Positions 1-7,525 of a stretch of DNA of 49,676 nucleotides are shown in pieces; the stretch's first letter is position 1; each line of letters opens with the position of its first letter. Made by a program: the position numbers and the translations under genes. This DNA is from Nitrospiria bacterium (lineage in GTDB: Bacteria > Nitrospirota > Nitrospiria > DASWJH01): assembly GCA_036397255.1 (NCBI GenBank), contig DASWJH010000108.1:1-49676 (forward strand). The letters run 5' to 3'. The notes beneath the pieces were generated by a model that worked only from the letters and a program-made list of their open reading frames with translations, ran no database searches and was not told the origin of the DNA.

Positions 1-732
1 ACCGAGATTGCGGCCACACCCCCTCGGGGAAGAATGTTTGGACAGGTGGAATACCTGTATACACGAAAAGACCCCGATAATGGGCCAAAGGTCAGTACCC
101 ACCTTCTGCCCTTAGAATTTGAAATCGGGGTAGGAGAGAGAACACAATTAAATCTGGAAGCAGCTGTTTTACTTGAAGAAAAGATTGAAGGGGTTCAGGG
201 AAAAAGTGACGGGATTCAGGAGATTGCCTTTGGGTTAAAACATCGCTTTTTTGATGAGACTGAAACCCTCCCCGATGCGGGATTCTTGGTGGAATTTGCA
301 CCCGCTGCGGGTTTAAAAGGGGATGAAGCTGAACTCAAGACGACCTTTTTGTTTACAAAAAACCTATCCAATTCTTTCCTGTTCCATTTGGAAACAGGAT
401 ATTTACTGGAAACCGAACGGGAAATTGAGGTGGAGGGAACCGTCATTGGGGGTGGCCCGGATGTTGAGGGGGAAGGGAAAACCCATGTGCAAAACGCACA
501 TATTTTTGTGTATAACTTGGCTCCTATATTCCGGGTGATCCCTGATCGTCTTTTATTGGTCACGGAGCTCAACGGAGAAAGTAATTTTAAGACTCATTTT
601 GATCACATCATGGTTCGTCCCGAGGTCATTTTTGTCATCCAAGAGTTAGCGCTTAAATTTGCAGTTCCTGTTGGAATAACCAGTGAAGCGGATGATTGGG
701 GTTTTCATTTTGGGATTTCAAAGCTTTTTTAA
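1..732 (+). CDS. outer-membrane beta-barrel protein, 5' end outside the window
   Basis: The reading frame is open from base 1 without a stop, so the N-terminus and any signal peptide lie outside the window; an internal ATG sits at 34. The visible part has alternating amphipathic strands, for example around LPLEFEIGVGERTQLNLEA, and ends in FHFGISKLF. A terminal phenylalanine is the usual C-terminal signature of barrels inserted by the BAM machinery. The pattern resembles the MetA/'transporter' barrel family (Phenol_MetA_deg-like), but the substrate cannot be read. The next gene starts 11 bases downstream on the same strand, so the two are probably cotranscribed. The barrel assignment is fairly secure and the family name is tentative. 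Confidence 0.7.
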   Translation, partial: TEIAATPPRGRMFGQVEYLYTRKDPDNGPKVSTHLLPLEFEIGVGERTQLNLEAAVLLEEKIEGVQGKSDGIQEIAFGLKHRFFDETETLPDAGFLVEFAPAAGLKGDEAELKTTFLFTKNLSNSFLFHLETGYLLETEREIEVEGTVIGGGPDVEGEGKTHVQNAHIFVYNLAPIFRVIPDRLLLVTELNGESNFKTHFDHIMVRPEVIFVIQELALKFAVPVGITSEADDWGFHFGISKLF

Positions 733-742
733 AGAGTTTATT

Positions 743-1402
743 ATGAAAATCAGGAGAAAAGTTTTTTTCTGTGTTTGGCCCCTTCTTTTTATTTTCCTTT
801 TGCCTCCCCATCTATGGGGACATGAGGTGGTGGGAGAAGTTACCCCCCTCATGCTGCACGCAGACCATATCATTACATTTATTAAAAAGGGTAGAGGCGA
901 GGAGGCCGTACGGATGGCCGAGCGGGTGTACGAAGATTTTCAAGAAAACGGACGCATGGGATGGGAGGCAGGTTTAAGAACCAGCAGTATAAGGGTGGAT
1001 GAGACCTACCATTCTACGACCCACGAGATGATTTCCCGTGCCATTGTTGAAAAAAACTCTTCAGGGTTGAAGAAAGGGATTGAATGGCTAAGTTTTCTTT
1101 TAATGCTGGAAAAATTCGATCGCCTCCATAACATGATGGAAAAGGGAACGGTTGCTCTACAAACCCAAATCACTATTTTTTGGTTGGGAAGAAACTATTT
1201 TTCTTATCTGTTGGAGCCCACCATGGGTGAGATTGACCCTATTGAGGAGAAGCGGTTAGACCGCCTCTTGGACCAGATGCTGTACAGCCTGGAAGATAAA
1301 AAATGGGAGCAGTTTAGAAAGCAGAAGAAAGAGTTGATCCAGAGCGTGGTTCGATTTTTTCAGTTTCGCTTGGACCGTGTTATTCCCAAAGAAATGGAAT
1401 GA
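743..1402 (+). CDS. exported protein of unknown function
   Basis: 219 residues. I chose the ATG at 743 because it gives a clean Sec signal: positively charged MKIRRK, a hydrophobic core to about residue 21, then a likely cleavage site near LWG-HE. An upstream in-frame ATG at 683 would lie inside the preceding gene. The mature part is mostly helical and charged, starting HEVVGEVTPLMLHADHI, with scattered His and Met residues but no CxxC or haem motif. I do not recognise the family; a helical-bundle periplasmic protein, perhaps metal-related, is only a guess. It follows the barrel gene closely, suggesting a shared envelope role. Confidence 0.6.
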   Translation: MKIRRKVFFCVWPLLFIFLLPPHLWGHEVVGEVTPLMLHADHIITFIKKGRGEEAVRMAERVYEDFQENGRMGWEAGLRTSSIRVDETYHSTTHEMISRAIVEKNSSGLKKGIEWLSFLLMLEKFDRLHNMMEKGTVALQTQITIFWLGRNYFSYLLEPTMGEIDPIEEKRLDRLLDQMLYSLEDKKWEQFRKQKKELIQSVVRFFQFRLDRVIPKEME

Positions 1403-1417
1403 TGATGTGAACCTTTT

Positions 1418-1484
1418 TTATTTCCAGTCTTTTTGAAATAGGACCACCTGGTCCTTTTCCAGGGTTTTGGATCCGTAGAGTTTA
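1418..1484 (-). pseudogene. relic of the 3' end of a GGDEF (diguanylate cyclase) gene
   Basis: Read on the minus strand, this piece translates as KLYGSKTLEKDQVVLFQKDW followed by K and a TAA stop at 1418-1420. It matches the last residues of the complete GGDEF protein at 5185-7230 (ALYRAKTLGKDQVVLFQKNW). The two DNA segments (1421-1484 and 5188-5251) agree at about four in five positions. Upstream of this relic the similarity stops, and the MITE-like element follows within about 30 bases. It is a decayed remnant, either of a paralogue or of a partial duplication. Confidence 0.7.
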
Positions 1485-1513
1485 TTTAAAAATATTTTTG
1501 TGTCCCAGGATCT

Positions 1514-1646
1514 GATGCACTCGTAAAAAGTCGTCATACCCGCGAAAGCGGGTATCCAGGACCCAAGGAACCGCTTGAAAAGACTGGATTCCCGTTTCCG
1601 CGGGAATGACGAAGGAGTCCTGTTACGGACTTTTTACGAGGCCATC
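1514..1646. mobile_element. MITE-like element with terminal inverted repeats and a target duplication
   Basis: The ends are 19-bp inverted repeats with two mismatches: GATGCACTCGTAAAAAGTC (1514-1532) and the complement of 1628-1646. The 7-base sequence AGGATCT is directly repeated just outside, at 1507-1513 and 1647-1653, as expected of a target-site duplication. Inside are two further palindromic halves of the widespread bacterial repeat type: GTCATACCCGCGAAAGCGGG near 1534 and its near-complement ending GCGGGAATGAC near 1609. There is no coding capacity, so it would depend on a transposase elsewhere. I saw no second copy in the window. Confidence 0.7.
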
Positions 1647-1853
1647 AGGATCTAATTTTTAAAAAACATAATATAAGTTCCATTAAAAAGAAAGAATTTT
1701 CCTCTTTTTAAAAAGAAGGGTTTTTTAGACTTGAAAAACGGGAATCAAAATTACCTATATTTTTCAAATGGGTAGCATTAAAGAAATTTTTTGATTTAAA
1801 AAGGGCTCAAAACTTGCTTTTAGTTGCTGTAAATTGGGGTTTTTTAAAGATTG

Positions 1854-2171
1854 ATGTATAAAAATAATCAAATTAAAAAATACATTTTCCTTTTTGGATT
1901 GGTCTATTTTCTCTTTTCCGGGTTAATAGTTCCCCTTGCCTTGACGCATATGAAGGTCCACAAACAAAAGGCGGACCATGCAGGGCAACATCAAAAACCG
2001 GTTTGTGCCTGGTTTTGTTCTGGGTATATGGCGGCATTTTATGATGATCCAGTTGTTTTAAATCCTTTTACCCCCTCTTTTGAAATCTCGCCTATTGAGG
2101 TTCCGGGTTTAATTAAAAATGCCTATCATGTTGACTTGAGAGTTAGACCCCCTCCCATTTTCTTTTCTTAA
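1854..2171 (+). CDS. small single-pass membrane protein, unknown
   Basis: 105 residues from the ATG at 1854 (a TTG directly before it is also possible); there is no clear ribosome binding site. The N-terminus is lysine-rich, then a hydrophobic segment spans about residues 11-32. A short His-rich stretch follows (MKVHKQKADHAGQHQK), then CAWFC, and the protein ends in a proline-rich VRPPPIFFS tail. The combination of HxxQH, Cys-Ala-Trp and an RxPP tail resembles small DUF2946-like envelope proteins linked to metal handling. That link is a weak resemblance. The upstream 200 bases are very AT-rich. Confidence 0.5.
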   Translation: MYKNNQIKKYIFLFGLVYFLFSGLIVPLALTHMKVHKQKADHAGQHQKPVCAWFCSGYMAAFYDDPVVLNPFTPSFEISPIEVPGLIKNAYHVDLRVRPPPIFFS

Positions 2172-2332
2172 ATTTTAAAAACCAAAACCAGTATAAAAAA
2201 AAAGAGGAATCTAAAATCCTCAGAAAATAAATCTTAATCTCCAAAAAAATCTTAGGAGAAGGATTTTTTAAGAATAGGGTTTTATCCGTTTTATTTTAAG
2301 GGTTGACCCCCCTTTTTGAAATATGGAAGAGA

Positions 2333-2836
2333 ATGATGCCTTTTCTCAAAAAAAATCCTCCAGCGAGGGTTGATAAAAACCGAATTATCCATAACAAGAA
2401 AGGAGTTATTTTTTTAAGCCTGTTGTTTTTGCTTATCTTCCCTCTGGCTACGATCAAGGCGGGGCGAAAGTTGGAAAAACATAACGGCTTTTGCGTCTCC
2501 TGTCACGAAATGGAACATGTTTTAAAAGAATGGCAAGAATCCGGGGCTTCCGAAAAACATCCTGAGTGTATTCAGTGTCATTCCGGACCCGGCCTTTTGG
2601 GGGAGATTGAATCCCAGTGGCGTGGTGTAAAGTTCACAATATCCCATTTTACTCTTCCCTCTGAAAAATTGAAACCGCCCTTTAAAGCAAAGGTTCCCAT
2701 TACCTTCTGCACACAATGTCATTCGAAAGAAAAAATAATTCCGATTCATCGCCGGTTTGATACCCAGGGAAAGCAATGTGCCGACTGTCACAAGCATCGG
2801 GAGGGATGGGAATTCCTAGGAGAGTTGCGTGGGTAA
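2333..2836 (+). CDS. membrane-anchored tetraheme cytochrome c, NapC/NirT-like
   Basis: 167 residues. The ATG at 2333 (or 2336) follows GGAAGAG; a TTG at 2303 would only add ten residues without a ribosome site. One membrane segment lies at about residues 24-41, followed by four c-type haem sites: CVSCH (54-58), CIQCH (79-83), CTQCH (126-130) and CADCH (149-153). Size, single N-terminal anchor and four haems fit NapC/NirT-type quinol dehydrogenases or related nitrite-reductase anchors. These pass electrons from menaquinol to periplasmic partners. The next large gene is an outer-membrane cytochrome-porin, so the pair could form a route from quinone pool to outer membrane, or the reverse; that is inference. 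Confidence 0.8.
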   Translation: MMPFLKKNPPARVDKNRIIHNKKGVIFLSLLFLLIFPLATIKAGRKLEKHNGFCVSCHEMEHVLKEWQESGASEKHPECIQCHSGPGLLGEIESQWRGVKFTISHFTLPSEKLKPPFKAKVPITFCTQCHSKEKIIPIHRRFDTQGKQCADCHKHREGWEFLGELRG

Positions 2837-2858
2837 GAATCCAAAAGGAGAAAAAACA

Positions 2859-2987
2859 ATGGTTATTTCCCCGGGTCTCTTGGGAGAAACTCGTGGATTG
2901 AAATCCCCGTTCCAGGGAAATTTTTATCTGGGAAGGGGAAAATTCCATCACCATATAATTAAGGAGGAATCCTTCGATGAAAGTTAA
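2859..2987 (+). CDS. possible small ORF before the cytochrome-porin gene
   Basis: A 42-codon frame starts at ATG 2859, eight bases after a good AAAAGGAG site at 2843-2850. It ends at TAA 2985-2987, overlapping the first codons of the next gene by 11 bases. The peptide begins MVISPGLLGETRGLKSPFQ and contains HHH near its end. It has no recognisable domain or signal peptide. It could be a translated leader coupled to the downstream gene, or chance. The ribosome site and the stop/start overlap are its only support. Confidence 0.25.
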   Translation: MVISPGLLGETRGLKSPFQGNFYLGRGKFHHHIIKEESFDES

Positions 2988-4329
2988 TGTCGTTGGCTTG
3001 CAGTTGTTGTTTAGTGTTTGTTTGGGAGTGTTCGGTTTAACCCTTTTGGGTTGGAACGTTGAGGAAGCATCAGCCATTCCTGCTTTTACCCGGAAATACG
3101 ATATGGATTGCAGTCATTGCCACACCACACCGCCTCAATTGGCGGAATTTGGAAGAAAATTTAGGGACAATGGGTTTCAAATCAAGGGCCTGGAGAAAGG
3201 ATTGGAACAAGAACTCCAGGACCGGGCGGGTAAAGATGATCCGGAGGACATTCATCCCGCTTATTTTCCATTCTCCATTCGTCTTCAAGATGTAGGGTAT
3301 CAGCTCAACGCCAAGAGCAATCAAGATACCGATGCAGGAGAAAAATCTGTGGATGTTAATTCGTTTGGAATCCGGAACCTTGGGATTATTGCCGGTGGAA
3401 ACCTGATTCCGGGAGTCTCCTTTTTTATGAATTATAGCCCTTCTTTGGAGCATTTATCTTTTGAAGGAGTAGATCAAGAGGGTGAACTGCACCTGGGATG
3501 GGTCAGGTATACCCATCGCCATGAAAGAGGGATGACCAACCTGAAACTCGGGGTCACCGAATTGGATCTGGCTGTCCGTCCTTTGAACCACCAGAGAGCC
3601 ACTACAGCGCCCTATTATATTTTGGAATATGATCCCAGCGGAAAAGGAGGGGGTGTTCTTGGTGAGCACAACTTAGGTTTGGAACTGTTGGGTCGTTACA
3701 CGGACGGTTTCCGTTATGCGATTGCGGTAATCAATGGAACCAAAGCCAAGGCTGATAACAACAGAATCCCCGATCTGTATACCCGGGTTTCTCAGACCCT
3801 CATGGACCAAACTCTGGGAGTCTTTGGCTTGGTTGGAACAGCTCCCACGGAAGAGGATACCTTGGGGGGAGACGATATCCATGGAACCGGAACCAATGAC
3901 GAACCCTATTTCAGGGCCGGGGCAGATTTGGACCTAAATTGCCCCTGCGGTCTTCAGGATCCTATCAATCTGGTAGTATTGTATCTTTACGGTTACGATG
4001 ATCAGGAGCTCTATTCAGGCTCACCCCAGAACGCCCGGTTTCATGGGGGGTTTGCAGAACTGAATCATTTTATGACTGCTTTAAACCTGTTAATCTCCGC
4101 AAGGTATGATACCATCCGCAACCTCAAACAGGGAGACAGCTCCATTTCCAGCGATACAAATGATCTGGATGGCTTTACCATATCTGTACGGCACAATACC
4201 ATTTTTACTAATCGGGTTTCCCTGGTTTCGCATGTGGAGGGCAGTTACAAAAAAACACAGGAAACCTCTCCCAGCGGTCTGGACCAAAATGAAACCACGG
4301 TCTTTGCCGGAGTAGATATTGTTTTTTAA
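2977..4329 (+). CDS. fused cytochrome c-porin of the outer membrane, Cyc2-like
   Basis: 450 residues starting at ATG 2977 behind AAGGAGG. A signal peptide covers about residues 1-33 (cleavage near ASA-IP). A single haem-c motif, CSHCH, sits at 45-49, followed by PPQLAEFGRKFRDNGFQ (52-68). The remaining ~370 residues are beta-rich and end FAGVDIVF, a C-terminal aromatic barrel signature. An N-terminal CxxCH followed by a P-x-L-x-x-FGR-x-F-x-x-x-G segment and a porin barrel is the layout of Cyc2-type fused cytochrome-porins, which take electrons from extracellular Fe(II) or related donors. The electron donor here is unknown. It directly follows a tetraheme anchor protein on the same strand. Confidence 0.72.
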   Translation: MKVNVVGLQLLFSVCLGVFGLTLLGWNVEEASAIPAFTRKYDMDCSHCHTTPPQLAEFGRKFRDNGFQIKGLEKGLEQELQDRAGKDDPEDIHPAYFPFSIRLQDVGYQLNAKSNQDTDAGEKSVDVNSFGIRNLGIIAGGNLIPGVSFFMNYSPSLEHLSFEGVDQEGELHLGWVRYTHRHERGMTNLKLGVTELDLAVRPLNHQRATTAPYYILEYDPSGKGGGVLGEHNLGLELLGRYTDGFRYAIAVINGTKAKADNNRIPDLYTRVSQTLMDQTLGVFGLVGTAPTEEDTLGGDDIHGTGTNDEPYFRAGADLDLNCPCGLQDPINLVVLYLYGYDDQELYSGSPQNARFHGGFAELNHFMTALNLLISARYDTIRNLKQGDSSISSDTNDLDGFTISVRHNTIFTNRVSLVSHVEGSYKKTQETSPSGLDQNETTVFAGVDIVF

Positions 4330-4357
4330 TTAAAAACCTTTCGGTAAAAACCTTCTG

Positions 4358-4389
4358 AACCCAAAGGGGACTAAACTCCCCTTTGGGTT
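4358..4389 (+). terminator. hairpin after the cytochrome-porin gene, probable terminator
   Basis: A perfect 13-bp stem (AACCCAAAGGGGA at 4358-4370 with its complement at 4377-4389) closes a six-base loop 28 bases after the stop. Only three T follow, so termination may be weak or Rho-assisted. Confidence 0.6.
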
Positions 4390-4585
4390 TCCTGGAAAAC
4401 ATTCTCCGGAAAGAGGTAAACGTCTCGTTATATGGGGGGTTTTAGGTTCTTCTAAAGCCGGAAGAATTTTAAATTGAATTTGGGTAAGGAAGAGAAATTA
4501 TTGGGTTTAAATTATGTTTTCCTTCTGCCCGGTTGGGATAAAACTTGCTGATATTTTATAAAAATCCAAAAAAAGGAGGAATCCT

Positions 4586-4981
4586 GTGGCACGTGTAAAA
4601 AAAGGAATGAGGATGGGTTGGCTCTTCGTCTTTCTTTGGATTGTCCCTTCCTGGGCCGGGGAGACCTCGGTGATTATTCTTTCCCCGAGGGAAGGGGAAA
4701 TCCAAAACTCCCAAGATGTAAAAATCGAGGTGAAATTTGAACGAGGGGACAAAGGAGACCACCTTCATTTTTATTTGGATGGGAAATATTTTAAAACCAG
4801 CCGACGGGATTCCACCACACTTTGGGACGTTAAGGAAGGAAAGCATACCATTGAGGTCCGGGCCGCAAGCCGTGAGAAGGATGAAAAAGGCGTTGAGCAC
4901 AAAGAACTGGGACCAAAGGCTTCCGTCAAAATTGAGGTTCAATCTTCAGAAAAGTTAGCAAAACCACAAGGTACACCCTAA
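4586..4981 (+). CDS. small exported beta-sandwich (Ig-like) protein
   Basis: 131 residues from GTG 4586, eight bases after a strong AAGGAGG. A signal peptide ends near residue 24 (WAG-ET). The mature part alternates short strands (SVIILSPREGEIQ, VKIEVKFERG, DHLHFYLDGKYF, GKHTIEVRAAS, ASVKIEVQ), as in immunoglobulin-like or DUF4399-type domains. There are no cysteines and no haem motif; the HLH near residue 60 might bind metal. A hairpin separates it from the cytochrome-porin gene, so it may be a separate transcript. Partner and ligand are unknown. Confidence 0.55.
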   Translation: MARVKKGMRMGWLFVFLWIVPSWAGETSVIILSPREGEIQNSQDVKIEVKFERGDKGDHLHFYLDGKYFKTSRRDSTTLWDVKEGKHTIEVRAASREKDEKGVEHKELGPKASVKIEVQSSEKLAKPQGTP

Positions 4982-5184
4982 ATTTTCAAACAGAGCCTTC
5001 TCTTTAAAATCCCTCTAATCCAAACCTTGTATTCCTGACGTTCCTCAAAAATCAAGAATTAGAATTTTTCCAATGTCCTTTCAGGAACGGGCTTATGGGG
5101 TTTGAAATCGTGGGGGGATCCATATAATCTTCCCGGAGATGGGATAATGGGCAAAAAAGTGGAGTGACGGTGGAAATTATTTTC

Positions 5185-7230
5185 TTATTTCCAGTTTTTT
5201 TGGAATAAAACCACCTGGTCCTTTCCCAGGGTTTTAGCCCGGTAGAGTGCCAGATCGGCATTGTTGATGAGTTCTTCCTGGGTTTGGGCATCTTCGGGGA
5301 AAGTGGCCAGTCCCAAACTAACGGTAATCCGGCCCCCCTCGAGGCGTCGGTCAAAAGGGAGTTGGATTTTTTTCATTTCTCCGCATATTCTTTCCGCAAT
5401 GATTGCAGCCTCTTCTTTAGTGGTTTGGGGAAGAATCACGGTAAATTCTTCTCCGCCATATCGAGCGGCCACATCAATGGTCCGTATGCAGTTTCGAAAG
5501 CATTTTGCCGCGGCTTTTAAGGCTTCGTCCCCCGTGAGGTGCCCGTAGGAGTCATTGAACCGTTTAAAATCGTCAAGGTCTATCATCATTAATGAAAGAG
5601 GGACTCCGTGCCGCCTGGACCGCTCTATTTCTTCTGCCATGCGTTCATGGAAATACCGACGGTTCAAAAGGTTGGTGAGGGAATCGGTGATCGAGATCTG
5701 CTTGAGTTCTTCTGTCCTTTGGAAAAAGGTTGAGCGCTCAATCGCGATGGAGGCCTGGTTGGCAATGGAAGTTAAAAGGTGCAAATCTTCATCCGAAAAA
5801 ATTTCACCACTTACTTTATCCGTCAAATTAAGCACCCCGATGATACGGTGATTGAGTTTGAGGGGAATACTGATAAAAGAGTTGGTTTTGTAGCGGGTTC
5901 GGCGATCCTGGATCACCCTCTGGTCCAACTCCAAATTTTCAACCAGTAAGGGTTCCCCTGTTGCAGCCACATACCCGGAGATCCCCTGTCCCGGCTCAAT
6001 TCGGATCGGTTCTACGATTTTTGGATTGAGTCCTTTGATGGCTTTAATTCTGAGCTCTTTTTTGGTTTCGTCTAAAAGCATCAAGGACCCTTGTTCTGTT
6101 CCGATCACCTCTGAAGATTTTTCCAAGATGATATTGCATAGCCGTTCGGCATCTAATTCGGACCCGATGGCTTTGTTCATCTCGTTTAAAAAGAAAAGAT
6201 CATTTCCGGTTTTTGAAAATTGCCGCTGCAGGCCGATGTTCTCAAACAAAAGGGAAACCTGGCTTGAAAAGGTAGAAATGATATCAAACTCCTCCGGGGT
6301 CAGGGGGGTATTCATGACAACGATAATTCCTTCGATCTTTTTTTCCAAAAGGATGGGAAAAAAATCGATCCGATAGGTCGTATCGGGAAAACCTGATTTC
6401 AATATTTCAAAAAGACTCTGGGAGGTAAAAGGTTTTCCCTCCTCCATACATCGGGCTAAGAGCCCATCAGTGTCATTGAGATTGCTTTCGTCTAAAGAGC
6501 TTCTCATCCGTCCGAAACCGGAGGTCACTTTGAAGGATTTTGAAACGGGGTGATGGAGAAAAAAAAGGGCGGTATCAATATTAAAAAGGACCCCAAGGGT
6601 ATTGAGGAGTAAAGGCGCAAACTCCTTGGGATGGGTAGTGCCCCTGGCCTCAGCCAGGATTTTGAGGAGGGTGAGCAGAAGAGTGGAGGTGCCAGAGGAA
6701 GTTAGCGAGGCATGGGTATGGTTCAGGAGGGTTTGTCCCATGGTTTTCAATAGACTTGAGGCTGCTTTCAAAGCCTCCTCCTCCTTGAAGGGGAGGGATT
6801 TTGAAATACTGAGTAACTGTTCCGATTGAATTCCAATTTCCTCTGAGGTGTTTCTAAACTCAGAGAGGTCCTGGTACGAGTAATAGGTTTTTCCTCCCAG
6901 GAGAATGATTTTGGTATTTTCGATCACCAGGGGAACTGAGAAAACCTGAAGGTTGGCATGGCATTTAAAGAAAGCGCCTTCGCCTGTTTGAGCCGCCAAT
7001 GTGACCTGTCTTCCGCAGTGCTCTTGACATCGCTGATTACCGATGGGATTTTGTTGGGAGAGTTTACAAATTTCATTTTCTTGTGATGGGGGAAAGAGCA
7101 ATTCCCCGGATTGATTGTAGGTTAAAAGGGAAAGGCTGGTCATGGTTGCCAGGCGGTCTTGGATGGGTTGCCAATTGGCCCGATCGGCCAATCTCTGGGC
7201 GGGATCGGGATTTTTGTGCATTTTTGACAT
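5185..7230 (-). CDS. PocR-GAF-GAF-GGDEF diguanylate cyclase
   Basis: 681 residues from the ATG at 7230; an open frame continues to a TTG at 7404, but that extension lacks a ribosome site and looks non-coding. The order is a PocR-type ligand domain (about 20-165, with Cys-rich NQRCQEHCGRQ), two GAF domains (about 190-345 and 360-510), and a C-terminal GGDEF domain. The active loop is GGEEF at 592-596. RTID lies five residues before it, matching the RxxD product-inhibition site, so the enzyme should make c-di-GMP with feedback control. There is no membrane segment, so it is a cytosolic sensor. The ligand is unknown. A relic of a similar gene end lies at 1418-1484. Confidence 0.88.
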   Translation of the reverse strand: MSKMHKNPDPAQRLADRANWQPIQDRLATMTSLSLLTYNQSGELLFPPSQENEICKLSQQNPIGNQRCQEHCGRQVTLAAQTGEGAFFKCHANLQVFSVPLVIENTKIILLGGKTYYSYQDLSEFRNTSEEIGIQSEQLLSISKSLPFKEEEALKAASSLLKTMGQTLLNHTHASLTSSGTSTLLLTLLKILAEARGTTHPKEFAPLLLNTLGVLFNIDTALFFLHHPVSKSFKVTSGFGRMRSSLDESNLNDTDGLLARCMEEGKPFTSQSLFEILKSGFPDTTYRIDFFPILLEKKIEGIIVVMNTPLTPEEFDIISTFSSQVSLLFENIGLQRQFSKTGNDLFFLNEMNKAIGSELDAERLCNIILEKSSEVIGTEQGSLMLLDETKKELRIKAIKGLNPKIVEPIRIEPGQGISGYVAATGEPLLVENLELDQRVIQDRRTRYKTNSFISIPLKLNHRIIGVLNLTDKVSGEIFSDEDLHLLTSIANQASIAIERSTFFQRTEELKQISITDSLTNLLNRRYFHERMAEEIERSRRHGVPLSLMMIDLDDFKRFNDSYGHLTGDEALKAAAKCFRNCIRTIDVAARYGGEEFTVILPQTTKEEAAIIAERICGEMKKIQLPFDRRLEGGRITVSLGLATFPEDAQTQEELINNADLALYRAKTLGKDQVVLFQKNWK

Positions 7231-7525
7231 ATTCGGATCCAAAGTTAGCGGGTAAACTCTTTTTACCGTACCGGAGAATAAAGCAAAATTGGTGCCTTGT
7301 ATTCTAAACAAAGGAGGAGGGAAGCACAAGGCGGTTTTCACCCATTTAACCCGATGTTTTTCTCCTGTTTGGTGCTTCCCCAAATATCGAGATGAAAGCG
7401 CCAAAAAAAGGCACTTTTGAGGTAGGGGGTTTTGGGGAAAAATTGTAGAAAATTATGCTCTTAGAGTTGAATTTATGTTATATTGAAGGTCTTTTCGTTT
7501 ACCCCAAAATAGGCAAGGTATAATC

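Noticed and set aside
7231-7404. N-terminal extension of the GGDEF protein to the TTG at 7404
   Set aside because: No ribosome site, and the translated extension shows no domain or membrane character.
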